64,000 nt of DNA, from contig JAFEMH010005379.1 of the NCBI GenBank assembly GCA_022495995.1, forward strand, positions 62,001-126,000. The letters run 5' to 3'. Made by a program: the position numbers and the translations under genes. Below are positions 20,926 to 31,942 of this stretch, piece after piece (the stretch's first letter is position 1; each line of letters starts with the position of its first letter). The notes under the pieces are model-generated. The model did not search any database. It saw nothing but the letters and a program-made list of their open reading frames with translations, and was not told the DNA's origin. The DNA is from Adenophora triphylla var. japonica (Eukaryota > Streptophyta > Magnoliopsida > Asterales > Campanulaceae).

Positions 20926-21762
20926 AATAATATCAAAGCTCGAGGAATATATATGGGGCATGAACTGAAAATAAGGACCCGCAAAACCATGAAGTGGGTC
21001 AAAGGACGGAAGGTGAAGTCCAAAAGTAAGCAACGGTCGGGCTAACGACCTTAACCAAATGCGAGGCAACCCAAGTAGGTATGTTTTATTTGCTTTATTT
21101 ATTTGTTTTGTTGTGTTATATCGTCCTTTGAACCCGAGACATGTTTTTGTTCTCTTTGCTATGAGGACATAGCATGTTTTGAGTTTAGGGGTAGATATCT
21201 CTCCGAGTTTGTGGGTTTATAGGGGAGTGTATATAGTGCCACCCTCCAAAAAAATAGAAAAATTTTAAAAATTTTGTTCTTTTCATATTTTGGGAAGTTG
21301 GCAAGAGTCCATGATGATTTGAGAGTGATTTAATTTTAAAATCTTGAGTATTATTGTCAATATGAGGATATAATTGCATTGATTCATGTAAAGTATGATT
21401 TCTCCACCTTTCACTTCCACATTATTTTCCTTGATCATTGTTACCAATTTAGGAGACCTTTATAGGATCACTTTGGCATTCTCGGGGTTCCTAGAACATG
21501 TTTGCATGACTGTCAATAACACATCAATTAGGCTATTCGGGAAGTGATATGTGGCTATTTTCTTTCAACTCTATTTGTGAGCCTTTAACTTTCTCGTCAC
21601 TCTTAAAAAAAAATCCGCTAGAACCCCTTTTGAGCTTGAAAAAGAATGGAATTTCTCACAAAGTGGGAGGTTATCTTAGACCACCATTCGCCTTCTTTTG
21701 TACCCTCATTGTCCTACCCTTTTAACTTATACACTACTTTTCTCACCTTTTCAAGAAAGTGA
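20926..21762. other. Non-coding interior of the Athila-like element, left of copia-B
   Basis: Contains phrases typical of Athila-type 3' regions (GGTCGGGCTAACGACCTTAA, and AGGACATAGCATG before GTTTAGGGGTAG). No pol domain is visible. Confidence 0.45.
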
Positions 21763-23161
21763 TGTTGGAATTTGGTTTTGTAAAAGTAAGGTTTGACCGA
21801 CTTTTGACCAAGAATTCCATAAGGTTTCATTTTAGGAAAATGAAATTTGATTGCATATTAATAATCTACATTTGGAGTAGATTAATTTGATATATTTATT
21901 TTCTCAAAACCAATTAGTGGTGAATGAGAAATTAATGTTCAAAGTATGTAAAAAGAAATGGGTATATGAAAAGTTTATGGGATATGGAATAGTTATTCAA
22001 CATTGCTTAAAGATGTAAAGTGATGATAGTTTATAAGTGGAAGCATCCAAAGGAGTAGTCAACAAGTTGATCTCCTTGGGCCAACCTAAGTGGACCATTG
22101 GGCCAACCATGCAAGGAGTAGCCCAATTGTGCCAGTTTTGTACTAGCTCAATTTGGACCACACCCGCGAAGCGCGCGAAGGTCGCAATGGGCGCTTTGAG
22201 GCGCACACTTTGCACTTCGCATTGTTGCTAGGAGCTAAGGAGCCTTAAACTTTTGACAAAAGTTGGCTCGATTCATGGTTCGATTCGGTCCAAGGCGGGT
22301 TCGGCTTGCAATGGTGGTTCGGTCTAGATGGGTTCAGCAAGGTGGGCCGGCGGATGCTTGGGGTGGCTTGGTTTGGGCCGAGGCCCAGTTGGGTTCAGCA
22401 AGGTGGGCCGGCTGATCTGATTTGGAGCATTTGGGTTGTGATGGTTCTTGAAAAGGTGGGTGTGACCCATGCCTTTTCAAATAGGCGGGTCAAGACTGTT
22501 GTGCCGACCCAATAGATCTCCTCCCTTGATCTAGATTTGATCCAACGGCTGAAAATTAATGGGTGCAATTAATGCCTATTTCCAAGAGATACCCTAACTC
22601 TTCATCTACTATAAATAACCCCCACTAGTTTGTCAAATTCATTCACTCATTGATTAAATCACTTCTCTCTTTCATAAATTCACTCTCTCTTCTCACTAGA
22701 AGTAGAGAATCACATATTTAACTGAGTTAACGAACTCGGTTAGATATCTAACTGAATTTGGAATTCAGTCACAGAATTCAACGAAATTCTTAGCATCATC
22801 TGTTAGAAGATAAAGCATATCGTTGCATAAGTCTTCTTCAAAGTCTGGAAGTGTCAAACACGAATTTTGTTCGCCGAAGTCATTAATTTGGAGTGCTCCT
22901 ATTAATGACTGTAAAGTCGTTTCATCTTGAGAGAAGATTGCCGCTAATCCGTAAGCACCAGTGCGGAGCAATATCTTCTTGCGGAGATTGTGTCCAACAC
23001 AAGACTCAACTTCTTTAATTACTCGGTTTACTTTAATTTTTGCATTCTAGTTTATCTTTATTTCCTGCCCCGTTAATTATGTTATGGTTCATTATATTAT
23101 TTGTCATTTCGTTAAATTCAAGAAAGCCTTATTTATTGTCAAATAGACAATTTTCCCAACA
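21763..23161 (+). repeat. Copia-B 5' LTR (1399 bp)
   Basis: Contains a CpG-rich patch CGCGAAGCGCGCGAAGGTCGC near 22166-22186 and a 59-bp internal duplication led by GGGTTCAGCAAGGTGGGCCGGC (22329 and 22388). Confidence 0.94.
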
Positions 23162-23884
23162 ATCGCAAGAAGATATTAACGTTTTCTTGATTTTATGAAA
23201 AATATGAGCCAATGATGATCGACAACCGAAGGACATTATCGTTAGAGACTTAACGAGAAAAATGACGGTTTCCAAGAAAGGATAACTAGAAGAGCATTGG
23301 AAGTTAACTAGAAGATAACGAGAAGGTCAACAATAAATCCCAGAAGTGATTCAAAGAATTGTTGCCAGCATAGAGCGGACTTATAATTCGCCTAGGCATA
23401 TAACCGAAGAGGAAGAGAATGATGATCCAAATTCGCCAAGGCAAATAAACCGAAGAGAAAGAGGATGATGATCCAGATTTGCCAAAGATAACCGAAAAAG
23501 AGGATGATGATGATCCAGATCCAAAAAGACAGATAGCCGCAGAAAAATGGAATCATGAAAAATCTCATATGTAGGACGTACATACTGAGTATACCAAATA
23601 ATGTCCGTTCAAAGAGCACTGTCTCGTAGGGACAACCAAAGAATTGTAGAACACTTTGGAACGGACTATAAGGTTCAAGGAACCAACTCCGAGATTTGTT
23701 ACAAGATGTGGTAAGACTAATCAAGTAGCAAAAGTTTGTCGTATTCCATGAAGGAAAATAGACAACTGAATCAATTAATACCGAAGCGAGTATTAGGCGG
23801 GAGGAAGTAAACCAGTTTAAACGTTTTGGGTTGTGACTCTTTACTTGCTAAGAGTGTGACAATTTAGAGAGGCACACCCGGATC

Positions 23885-24010
23885 GGCCATGCACAGACAT
23901 AGAGCACGCCCGTGCAAGTATAGAGCGGCCGTGCCAATTTTGGTGACCCGGCCGTGCAAAGCGTGGAGCGACCGTGCAAATTTGTTGACTCGGCGGTGCA
24001 CTGCTGAGGC
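23885..24010. repeat. Six CGGCCGTGCA-type units in the copia-B interior
   Basis: CGGCCATGCA, CGCCCGTGCA, CGGCCGTGCC, CGGCCGTGCA, CGACCGTGCA and CGGCGGTGCA occur at about 20-23-bp steps, each followed by an A-rich bridge ending in GAG or GAC. They lie between the gag region and protease and form an island of high CpG in AT-rich surroundings. Confidence 0.85.
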
Positions 24011-24069
24011 ACCAGTTCGGATAAGTTGTGACCAACTTAGCAAAGTTGGAAGTCAACCCATGAGAATGG

Positions 24070-25060
24070 TGGATAGACACTGGAGCTGAAACTACCCACC
24101 ATATATATACTGATAAAGAGAGCTTCTCATCATACACTCCTTTCAATGGAAGGAAGGTGTAAATGAGAAACTCCACTACTTTCAACGTCGTGGGACTTGG
24201 AAGGGTAGTGCTGAAGATGACTTCAAAATGACTCTCGTAAATGTGTTGCATATCCCAGACATTCGTAAGAACCTAGTTTCCAGATCAATGTTGAGCAAGG
24301 CTGGATTTAGACAAATGTTTTGAGTCAGATAAAACTGTATTGACCAAGAAAAATTTGTTTCTTGGTAAAGGGTACCTTGCCTAGAGGCAAAGAGCATCGG
24401 TGTTTCTTATGTTTACCCTTTGAAATGTTCTAATTTATGGCATGATAAATTAGGTTATGTGAATTTTAACACAATTAAGATGTCAGTGAATCAAGAATTA
24501 ATTCTCATGAATAAATTCGATTCAACTGACAAGTGTGAAATTTGTGTGGAAGATAAAATGACTAAGTCATCATTTTCTTCAGTAATAAGAAACACGACAC
24601 CTCTTGAGTTAGCTCACAAAAATAATTGTGATCTAAAGTTAGTGCAAACTCGAGGTGGAAAAAAGTATTTAATTACTTTATAAATGGTTGCACAAGACAT
24701 TCTCTTGATAAGGAAGGATGAAGCCTTGGAGGCTTTTCAAACTTATAAGAATGAAGTTGACGAATCAACTTAATGAAAAGAAGATTCGAAAAGCTAAAAG
24801 GAGGGGAATATGTGGCGTCGTTTGAGGATATTTGTGAGGTTTTCGGCAGTATTCATCAAATGATCGCAACATATTCAACTCAGTCTAATGCAGGAGTTAA
24901 ATGCAAGAATCATACCCCTAAAGAGATGATAAATACAATAAGCTCTAGCTTAACCGAATTTGTGGGGGAAGCTATACTGTCAATTTTAATGAGATACCCA
25001 AAAAAGGATTTGATAAAACTAATTACAGATTATGGCATAATCGCAAGACGCTTTATAAAT
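24070..25060 (+). pseudogene. Copia-B protease, GAG-pre-integrase and integrase remnants
   Basis: WIDTGAETTHHI at 24070 is the aspartic protease start (D-T-G-A), followed by VVGLGRVVLKMTSK and VLHIPDIRKNLVSRSMLSKAG. From 24420, LWHDKLGYVNFNTIKMS and CEICVEDKMTKSSF form the GAG-pre-integrase zinc region, followed by PLELAHKN and a stop. A last piece from 24773 matches the copia integrase core (RFEKLKGGEY, then TYSTQSNAGVKCKNHTPKEM) with the catalytic glutamate region altered. Frames are interrupted at several points. These domains would process the polyprotein and integrate cDNA; this copy cannot. Confidence 0.8.
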
Positions 25061-25066
25061 ACTTTA

Positions 25067-25157
25067 AGTGTGGGGGTACACCTCAATTGTGGGGATACAC
25101 CTCAAGTGTGGGGTTACACCTCAAGTGTGGGGGTACACCTCAAGTGTGGGGGTACGA
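25067..25157. repeat. 19-bp tandem repeat, about five units
   Basis: GTGTGGGGGTACACCTCAA and close variants repeat head to tail. The array lies where integrase homology ends, so it may mark a replication-slippage or deletion-repair site. Confidence 0.88.
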
Positions 25158-25479
25158 GCTAAAGTAAAAGTACTTAAGCGAAAGACAAGGAATTTGGTAT
25201 TCCTTGAAATCATATTTCCTTGAAGTAAAAAGGAAATAATATAAGTTTAAGAAGAGAACTTATAAAAACTATAAAAGATTTATCTTAATAGTAAGATGAA
25301 CTAAGACACAGTTGTAGACAAAAGAAGCTAGTCTTTTGGTCCTAATTTTCTTTGGTAGAAAATTAAACGAAAACTGTTAAATAATGTTGTTAACATTTAA
25401 ATGAATAGTTCATCATACATTTGGAAGTTGTTTGATCTTCTTCCATAATGCGAACCGTTGAGTTACAAATTGGTTCTTA

Positions 25480-25990
25480 AAAGGAAGTATTCGAAAGATG
25501 AATCTATAAGTCCTAAGGCAGACTTTCAAGAAGTGCAGTCAAGAGAGTTAGAATTTCAAAAGATAGATTTTTAAAAGGGAAATAATCTTGAGAAATAAAC
25601 TCTATTGAGACAGATTGTTAATCTGAAAAGGCAGATTATTGATCTCGAAAGCGAGACTTTCGAGATATAGAATCTGAAGAGAAAGATTCTTAAAATGATA
25701 CTCTTTAATGGTAGAGTCATAAGAGTTAGATAAATTCTCAAGGATAGACTCTCAAATAAGCTAAATTCTTGAGAAGTAAAAGATAGATTCTTGAGAGATA
25801 GAATCTATAAGATAGAATCTTGAGAGGTAATCTCTGTAAGGTAGATTCTTGAGAGGTAGACTCTAAGGAGGTCAAACCACTTAGAGATACCGAATACTTG
25901 GGAAGTCGGACCGGTACAGAGATAATAACCACTCGAAGAAACTGACCGATAGAAGAATTTGATCACTCGAAAAGATTGACCATTCTAGAG
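25480..25990. repeat. Degenerate GATAGATTCTTGAGAGGTAG repeats
   Basis: Phrases like AGATTCTTGAGAG, AGAATCTATAAG and AGACTCTAAGG recur every 18-30 bp. Reverse transcriptase should lie here in an intact element and is not recognisable. Confidence 0.65.
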
Positions 25991-26099
25991 AGACTAAAAG
26001 TCTAACTAAAAATTGTAATAAATCACTAAGTATAGTCAAAGTACTTGGAGTACTTAAAGATATTCTTGTGATTACAGATTACAATAAATAAGATATTCA

Positions 26100-26250
26100 A
26101 TAGTATGAAAAGGATATACTGATTGGATATCAGACACAAATAAACTCCAAGGTGAAAAATGTGTTCACAATAAATGGAGCAGCAGTGTCAAACTTCCAAG
26201 ACAACATGAACAACTCGATTCAATAAGAAATCTGAGACGATAGTGTTAGA
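26100..26250 (+). pseudogene. Copia-B RNase H remnant
   Basis: A short segment reading ILIGYQTQINSKVKNVFTIN then GAAVSNFQ lines up with the copia RNase H line 'GYTDADxxxDxxSRKSTSGYVFTLNGGAVSW' in order and spacing. The catalytic aspartates are mostly lost. About 850 bp between here and the PPT give no clear domain. Confidence 0.5.
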
Positions 26251-27079
26251 TAAAGATAAAAGCTGAATGGTCTTGGAAGATATTCCTTTGTGGAATAAGT
26301 TTTTGTCTACATGACCTAATGCATTGTGACGACAATAAGAAATAGGAAAAGGTGTAGAACATCGTGGTAAGTCAAGACATAATGGTCATTGACATATTAC
26401 CATAAGACAATTGATCTCAAATGGGACTGTCACAACTGGCCATGTGAAGTCAAAAACGGATCCGTATACCAAAAGGTATGAATAGGAGATCAAATTGCTT
26501 GGTAAGGGGAATGAGGTTAAAAACCCACACAAACAAAGAAATCCATAGTGGATACTCAACCTTGAGAATTGGAGATCCCATGCCCTTGGTTCAATGAGAA
26601 AACAAAATTCTGGAAATTCTAGTATGTGCGCTTAGAACTCATTATAACTCATTCTCAGAAGCCATCTAAGTGCTAAAACACCTGATGACGTGTGTTGAGG
26701 GTAAGCTTAAAGCTTTTAATGATTCATATACCTAAGTGATGGAGTATAGCAGGATACTCTTTAAGGGAGATCACCTATATAAGTGTGAAGTAATAAGGCC
26801 GCTTCTAAATTGAAACACTTATGAATCAAGAACGGTCCAGGGCCGAAATGGACAAAACGTGAGAACAAAACGTGTTAGAGCTGTTATTGTGTGAGTACTA
26901 TTGTCTTGGTATACACTATACAGTCACTGGTTCAAAGCGTCTCGCTACTAAATGGCTAGTATATCCGATAGTATTTCACTAGGGAAGGTTCAAGGCCATA
27001 AGCTTCCTATCCCAATGCAATAATAGTTTGCCGAAACTTCCAGACGAGTCTGCATTCATGCTTACATTTAATTTGTCAT

Positions 27080-27092
27080 TCATGTGGGGGAT
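27080..27092 (+). other. Copia-B polypurine tract
   Basis: CATGTGGGGGATT directly precedes the right LTR. Confidence 0.85.
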
Positions 27093-28517
27093 TGTTGGAA
27101 TTTGGTTTTGTAAAAGTAAGGTTTGACCGACTTTTGACCAAGAATTCCATAAGGTTTCATTTTAGGAAAATGAAATTTGATTGCATATTAATAATCTACA
27201 TTTGGAGTAGATTAATTGCATATTAATAATCTACATTTGGAGTAGATTAATTTGATACATTTATTTTCTCAAAACCAATTAGTGGTGAATGAGAAATTAA
27301 TGTTCAAAGTATGCAAAAAGAAATTGGTATATGAAGAGTTTATGGGATATGGAATAGTTATCCCACATTGCTTAAAGATGTAAAGTGATGATAGTTTATA
27401 AGTGGAAGCATCCAAAGGAGTAGTCAACAAGTTGATCTCCTTGGGCCAACCTAGGTGGACCATTGGGCCAACCATGCAAGGAGTAGCCCAATTGTGCCAG
27501 TTTTGTACTAGCTCAATTTGGACCACACCCGCGAAGCGCGCGAAGGTCGCAATGGGCGCTTTGAGGCGCACACTTTGCACTTCGCATCGTCGCTAGGAGC
27601 CTTAAAATTTTGACAAAAGTTGGCTCGGTTCATGGTTCGATTCGGTCCAAGGCGGGTTCGGCTTGGCAATGGTGGTTCAGTCTAGATGGGTTCAGCAAGG
27701 TGGGCCGGCGGATGCTTGGGGTGGCTTGGTTTGGGCCGAGACCCAGTTGGGTTCAGCAATGTGGGCCGGCTGATCCGATTTGGAGCATTTGGGTTGTGAT
27801 GGTTCTTGAAAAGGTGGGTGTGACCCATGCCTTTTCAAATAGGCGGGTCAAGGCTGTTGGGCCGACCCAGTAGATCTCCTCCCTTGATTCAGATTTGATT
27901 CAACGGCTGAAAATTAATGGGTGCAATTAATGCCTATTCCCAAGAGACACCCTAACTCTTCATCTACTATAAATAACCCCCACTAGTTTGTCAAATTCAT
28001 TCACTCATTGAGTAAATCACTTCTCTCTTTCATAAATTCACTCTCTCTTCTCACTAGAAATAGATAATCACATATTTAACTGAGTTAACGAACTCGGTTA
28101 GATATCTAATTGAATTTGGAATTTAGTCACAGAATTCAACGAAATTCTTAACATCATCTGTTAGAAGATAAAGCATCTCGTTGCATAAGTCTTCTTCAAA
28201 GTCTGGAAGTGTCAAACACGAATTTTGTTCGCCGAAGTCATTAATTTGGAGTGCTCTTATTAATGACTGTAAAGTCGTTTCATCTTGAGAGAAGATTGCC
28301 GCTAATTCGTAAGCACCAGTGCGGGGCAATATCTTCTTGCGGAGATTGTGTCCAACACAAGACTCGACTTCTTTAATTACTCGGTTTGCTTTAATTTTTG
28401 CATTCTAGTTTATCTTTATTTTCTGCCCCGTTAATTATGTTATGGTTCATTATATTATTTGTCATTTCGTTAAATTCAAGAAAGCCTTATTTATTGTCAA
28501 ATAGAGAAAGCCCAACA
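27093..28517 (+). repeat. Copia-B 3' LTR (1425 bp)
   Basis: Same structure as the left LTR, with one extra tandem copy of a segment containing TAATAATCTACATTTGGAGT near 27185-27250. Confidence 0.94.
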
Positions 28518-28522
28518 AGTGA

Positions 28523-28902
28523 AACTAGAGAATGAATAAGAATTGTGGTGAAGTGTGGAAAATCAAAGGGTTGAGTGGAAAGTGGTCATGAAAAGAAAGA
28601 AAAGGGTCATGCTATATAATGAAAAGAGGGGCTTGCGCAAAAGTATTGAATGCACATTTTTCGTGATATATTTGGGCAAAAAAAAAAAAAAGAGAAAAAA
28701 GAAAAGAAGAGTTGAGAAAAAAAATTCTTACCCTCTCTAATATTGAAGTGGAAAGTGATCAAAAAGAAAGAAAGGTGATCAACCCCGATACAAAATTATA
28801 AGTTTGGGGGTTGAATCAATGGGTTGGCATGGAGCGAATTGAAAAATTTCAATGAGAGGATGTATGATGAAGACTTCTTAGTTTCACTTGCTTGACTTCG
28901 TA
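28523..28902. other. Athila-like interior between copia-B and the Tekay-like element
   Basis: AT-rich, with an A/G tract near 28680-28715. No gene is seen. The sequence continues at 34752 once the Tekay-like insertion is set aside. Confidence 0.5.
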
Positions 28903-31705
28903 TATAATAACCCAAAAATTTTCGAGGGTTATTTGGTAAATTGTTAAATTTTCAATTAGGCTTTTAGAGGGACTAATAATTATATTGAAGTCCTAGGAAT
29001 TATATTATGTGGATTTAAATTATTTAGATGAATTGGGCTTTGGTATTGGGCTTAGATTTAGTAAAACCCATTTATTTTATTAGTGAATTTGACCCTTTTT
29101 AATTAATAAATGATTTTATTATTTGTTATTCCTTATATTAGTTGGGTTAGAAATTGTGGGCCAATTGTTTTGGGCTTAAGTTACTTAATGGGCTTAGAAT
29201 ACCTTTTGGGCTAGGTTTAAAAAATAAATAAATAAATAAATAATAATCCAATTATAAATATTAGTTCTAAACCTAGGAATCTTATTTTACTAATCAAGGA
29301 AAATAGAGAAGGAGAGGCGGCAGGGAGCTGTGAGAGAAAGAGAGCCGTGAGTGAGAGAGGGGCGGACCAGAGAGAAAGAAGAAAGAAGAACCGTGGCTTG
29401 TGGCTTGGAGAAAGCTTGACTTTGTTTGTGAAACCAAACCAAAATCAAGGTAAAGAATTATTTCGTTCAATAATTATTGTTCTTAAGTTTAAAGTCTAGA
29501 AAATTCTAGAAACTCTTGAGATTAGATTAGGGTTTTTATTATGAATATTGTCGATTAATTAAGAATTAATTTAAGGACATTATATTGATCGGATTATTGA
29601 TTAAAAACCTTATGTTGATTAGGTTTGGATATGTAATCAAGGATGTTAACCTAAGGTATTGCATGCTAGGGTTTATGATGATTGAAATTAGGGTTAAGTG
29701 TGTGTCTTGGGTGTGTGTCGTGTATGTGTGCGTGTATTGTGTAAATATTTTTGAGGTTAAAACTTGTTTACAAAATTGTTTTGATTAAATATTTCATTGT
29801 CAAAAAGGTTTGATTTTTAGTAAAAGTGTTTTGGTTAGAAATCTAACCAAGATTAAAAGCTGAAAATCAGTTTTTCAAACCCTAGTGACCAAACTGTAAA
29901 TCTGGAAATTAGGGGCTGTTCTGTAAATTTTGAAAGTCAAGGGACTATTCTATAATTTTTGAAATTTAGGAGATTATTCTGTAAATTTTGAAAAGTTGAG
30001 GGACTGCTTTGTAAAAATCTGAAAGTTGGAGGACTGTTTTGCAAATCTCTGAAAGTCAAAAGACTTCTTTGTTATTTTAGAAAGTTAAAGGACCTTTTTG
30101 CAATTATGAAAACTAAAGGGACTTTTCTAGGAATAAGAAAACTTAAAGAGACTTTTTTTAGAGTAATGAAAAGTCAAAAGACCTTTAGGAAATTATTTTT
30201 AAAAGGGAATAAAAATGTTAAAAATCTAAGGGTAGTTTGGGTAAACCCTAGGGGTGTTTTGATAGTTATGTGAAGGGTATTTTGGGAGACTCTAGAAGTG
30301 GAAAACAAATTGAGACGGAGTTAAATAATAGAATTAACTCATAAGTTAGTGAAGTAAAATAAAGTTAAGTTGGGACGGAGTATTAAGTAGTTAATCCGTA
30401 CTTAACGGATATTATTTATTTATTTGTGTAGATACGATCGGAGTTAGCAATTGTCCGAGTACAAACAATCGAGGTAAGGAATTATACATCTTTAAGTTAA
30501 TTGATTTTCGCTCCGTTTCATTGTTTAGGTTTCTATTTCTTGGCGATGTATGTTCCTTTGATACGTAAAAGCTGACCTCGCGTCAGTATTTGTTTTGACT
30601 CCCTCGTTTACCGTTATTTGCTAATCTTTTGTTATTCGTTTGCTAAATCGTTCTTTAGGTTTCGTAAATACAGAATTTTATTATTATTGTGAAAGTTCGT
30701 ATTCTGTATAAAAATGAGTTTTGATATGATATGATTTTGTTCCATTAATGATCACTAAGTTAGACTGACACCCGCTTGGCGGGGGTATATTTGATATTTT
30801 GGCCTTCGGACAAACTTAGTTCACCGCTTCAATGTAGTAGTGGTGGAGTGTTCTGGATACACTGTTTAGGACTCTGCGGAGTCAACCTTTGTGCTCCTTG
30901 TGGGCTTTTATTCCCTTTATGGGATTTTGGTTTGATAAGGTCAGTGGACCACTTATGTGATCATGATGTCTGTGAATGATTTGATTATCCACAGCTGATA
31001 TGGAAAAGTTGTAGATAATTAGATCATTCGAGTCAACTTTGTTCAGCTTATTAGTCCTTTAAATTTCCTTATAATTTGTGAGTGGTTTAGTTAGTTAAAG
31101 CTGGTATGGGACAGTTTTAATTAAGTAAATCATTCGAGTCAATTTGAATCGATTTCGTCATCATTTGAAACTCCAAAATATTTGTCAACTCAGTTTGTGA
31201 AACCATTGAGATTTTGAAAGACATGTGATTTGAGAATTTGTTAAATAATGACTTCGAATTTGTACTTCGTTATGTCTTCGATTGTTATTTGAAATTTGTA
31301 TCGCTCGATATTCCTTCAGGTCAACTCCTCCTTAGTAACCGGAGGGGTTGTATATGAACTTACTGGACATTGTTCGCTCACCCTTTCATCTTCTTTTCTT
31401 TCAGATTTCATATAGGAAGAATGTGAAACGGTTCGGGAGTACTTCATAAGGAGTTCAAGGATCGTTTTTAGCTTATTTCATTTTTGAATATTTAGTCAAT
31501 TAATGCAGGTATTTGAGAGTTTGTAAGACTTTAAGAATTTTGTTGAGCTAGTGGATTGTACCAGCCGTTGAAATTATTACCGTTATCTGTATTTAAGTTA
31601 TTTCAAATTGTGGTTAGTGTTTGAATTATGGTTTTAGTAGCCGTTGGAGGTTACTTTCTTATCAATTAAGTATTATTATTGTTGTAGAAATTTGGGGTCG
31701 TTACA
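28903..31705 (+). repeat. 5' LTR of the Tekay-like element
   Basis: Starts TATAATAACCC where the right LTR has TGCAATAACCC, so the terminal TG was mutated to TA. It contains a ~37-bp degenerate tandem series at 29889-30190. Confidence 0.95.
29889..30190. repeat. Degenerate 'GGGACT-TTTTGTAAATTTTGAAAG' repeats
   Basis: About eight units at 33-40-bp steps, each GGACT or AGACT + (T)nGTAA + GAAAGT(C/T). The second LTR carries the same series at 32926-33235. It resembles the series in the Athila-like LTR (18840) and solo LTR (44570). Confidence 0.85.
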
Positions 31706-31707
31706 GT

Positions 31708-31719
31708 TGGTATCAGAGC
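31708..31719 (+). other. Primer-binding site of the Tekay-like element
   Basis: TGGTATCAGAGC two bases after the left LTR, matching initiator tRNA-Met. Confidence 0.92.
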
Positions 31720-31942
31720 TTTGGCTTTAGATCTTTGGGAGTTTAGAATGGGTAAGGATAAGTTTGATTTTAATTTTAGATCTTTGGGAATTTAGAATGT
31801 GTGAGGATAAGTTTGATTTGAGTCTTAGGTTTGACCTCAGTGTCATTCTTGGAGTGTTTAGTGTAGATTGATATGATAAGATTAGTTGCTTCATCGGATT
31901 ATGAAAGTTTAGAGGACTAAACTTCTTTTAAGGGGGTAAGAA

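Larger units (their letters stand above)
21763..28517 (+). mobile_element. Copia-B: decayed Ty1-copia element inserted in the Athila-like element
   Basis: LTRs 21763-23161 and 27093-28517 (both TGTTGGAATTTGG...CCCAACA), target duplication AGTGA on both sides (21758-21762, 28518-28522), PPT CATGTGGGGGAT before the right LTR. The interior retains pieces of protease, GAG-pre-integrase, integrase and RNase H in copia order on the plus strand. No PBS of the usual TGGTATCAGAGC form follows the left LTR, so the leader is altered. All frames are broken. LTRs are still about 97% alike by eye, so the decay of the interior is much greater than that of the LTRs; the founding element may already have been defective when it moved. 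Confidence 0.93.

Noticed and set aside
22765..22971. Minus-strand 68-codon frame conserved in both copia-B LTRs
   Set aside because: Conservation is expected because the LTRs are copies of one sequence. No domain is recognised and LTRs rarely code.
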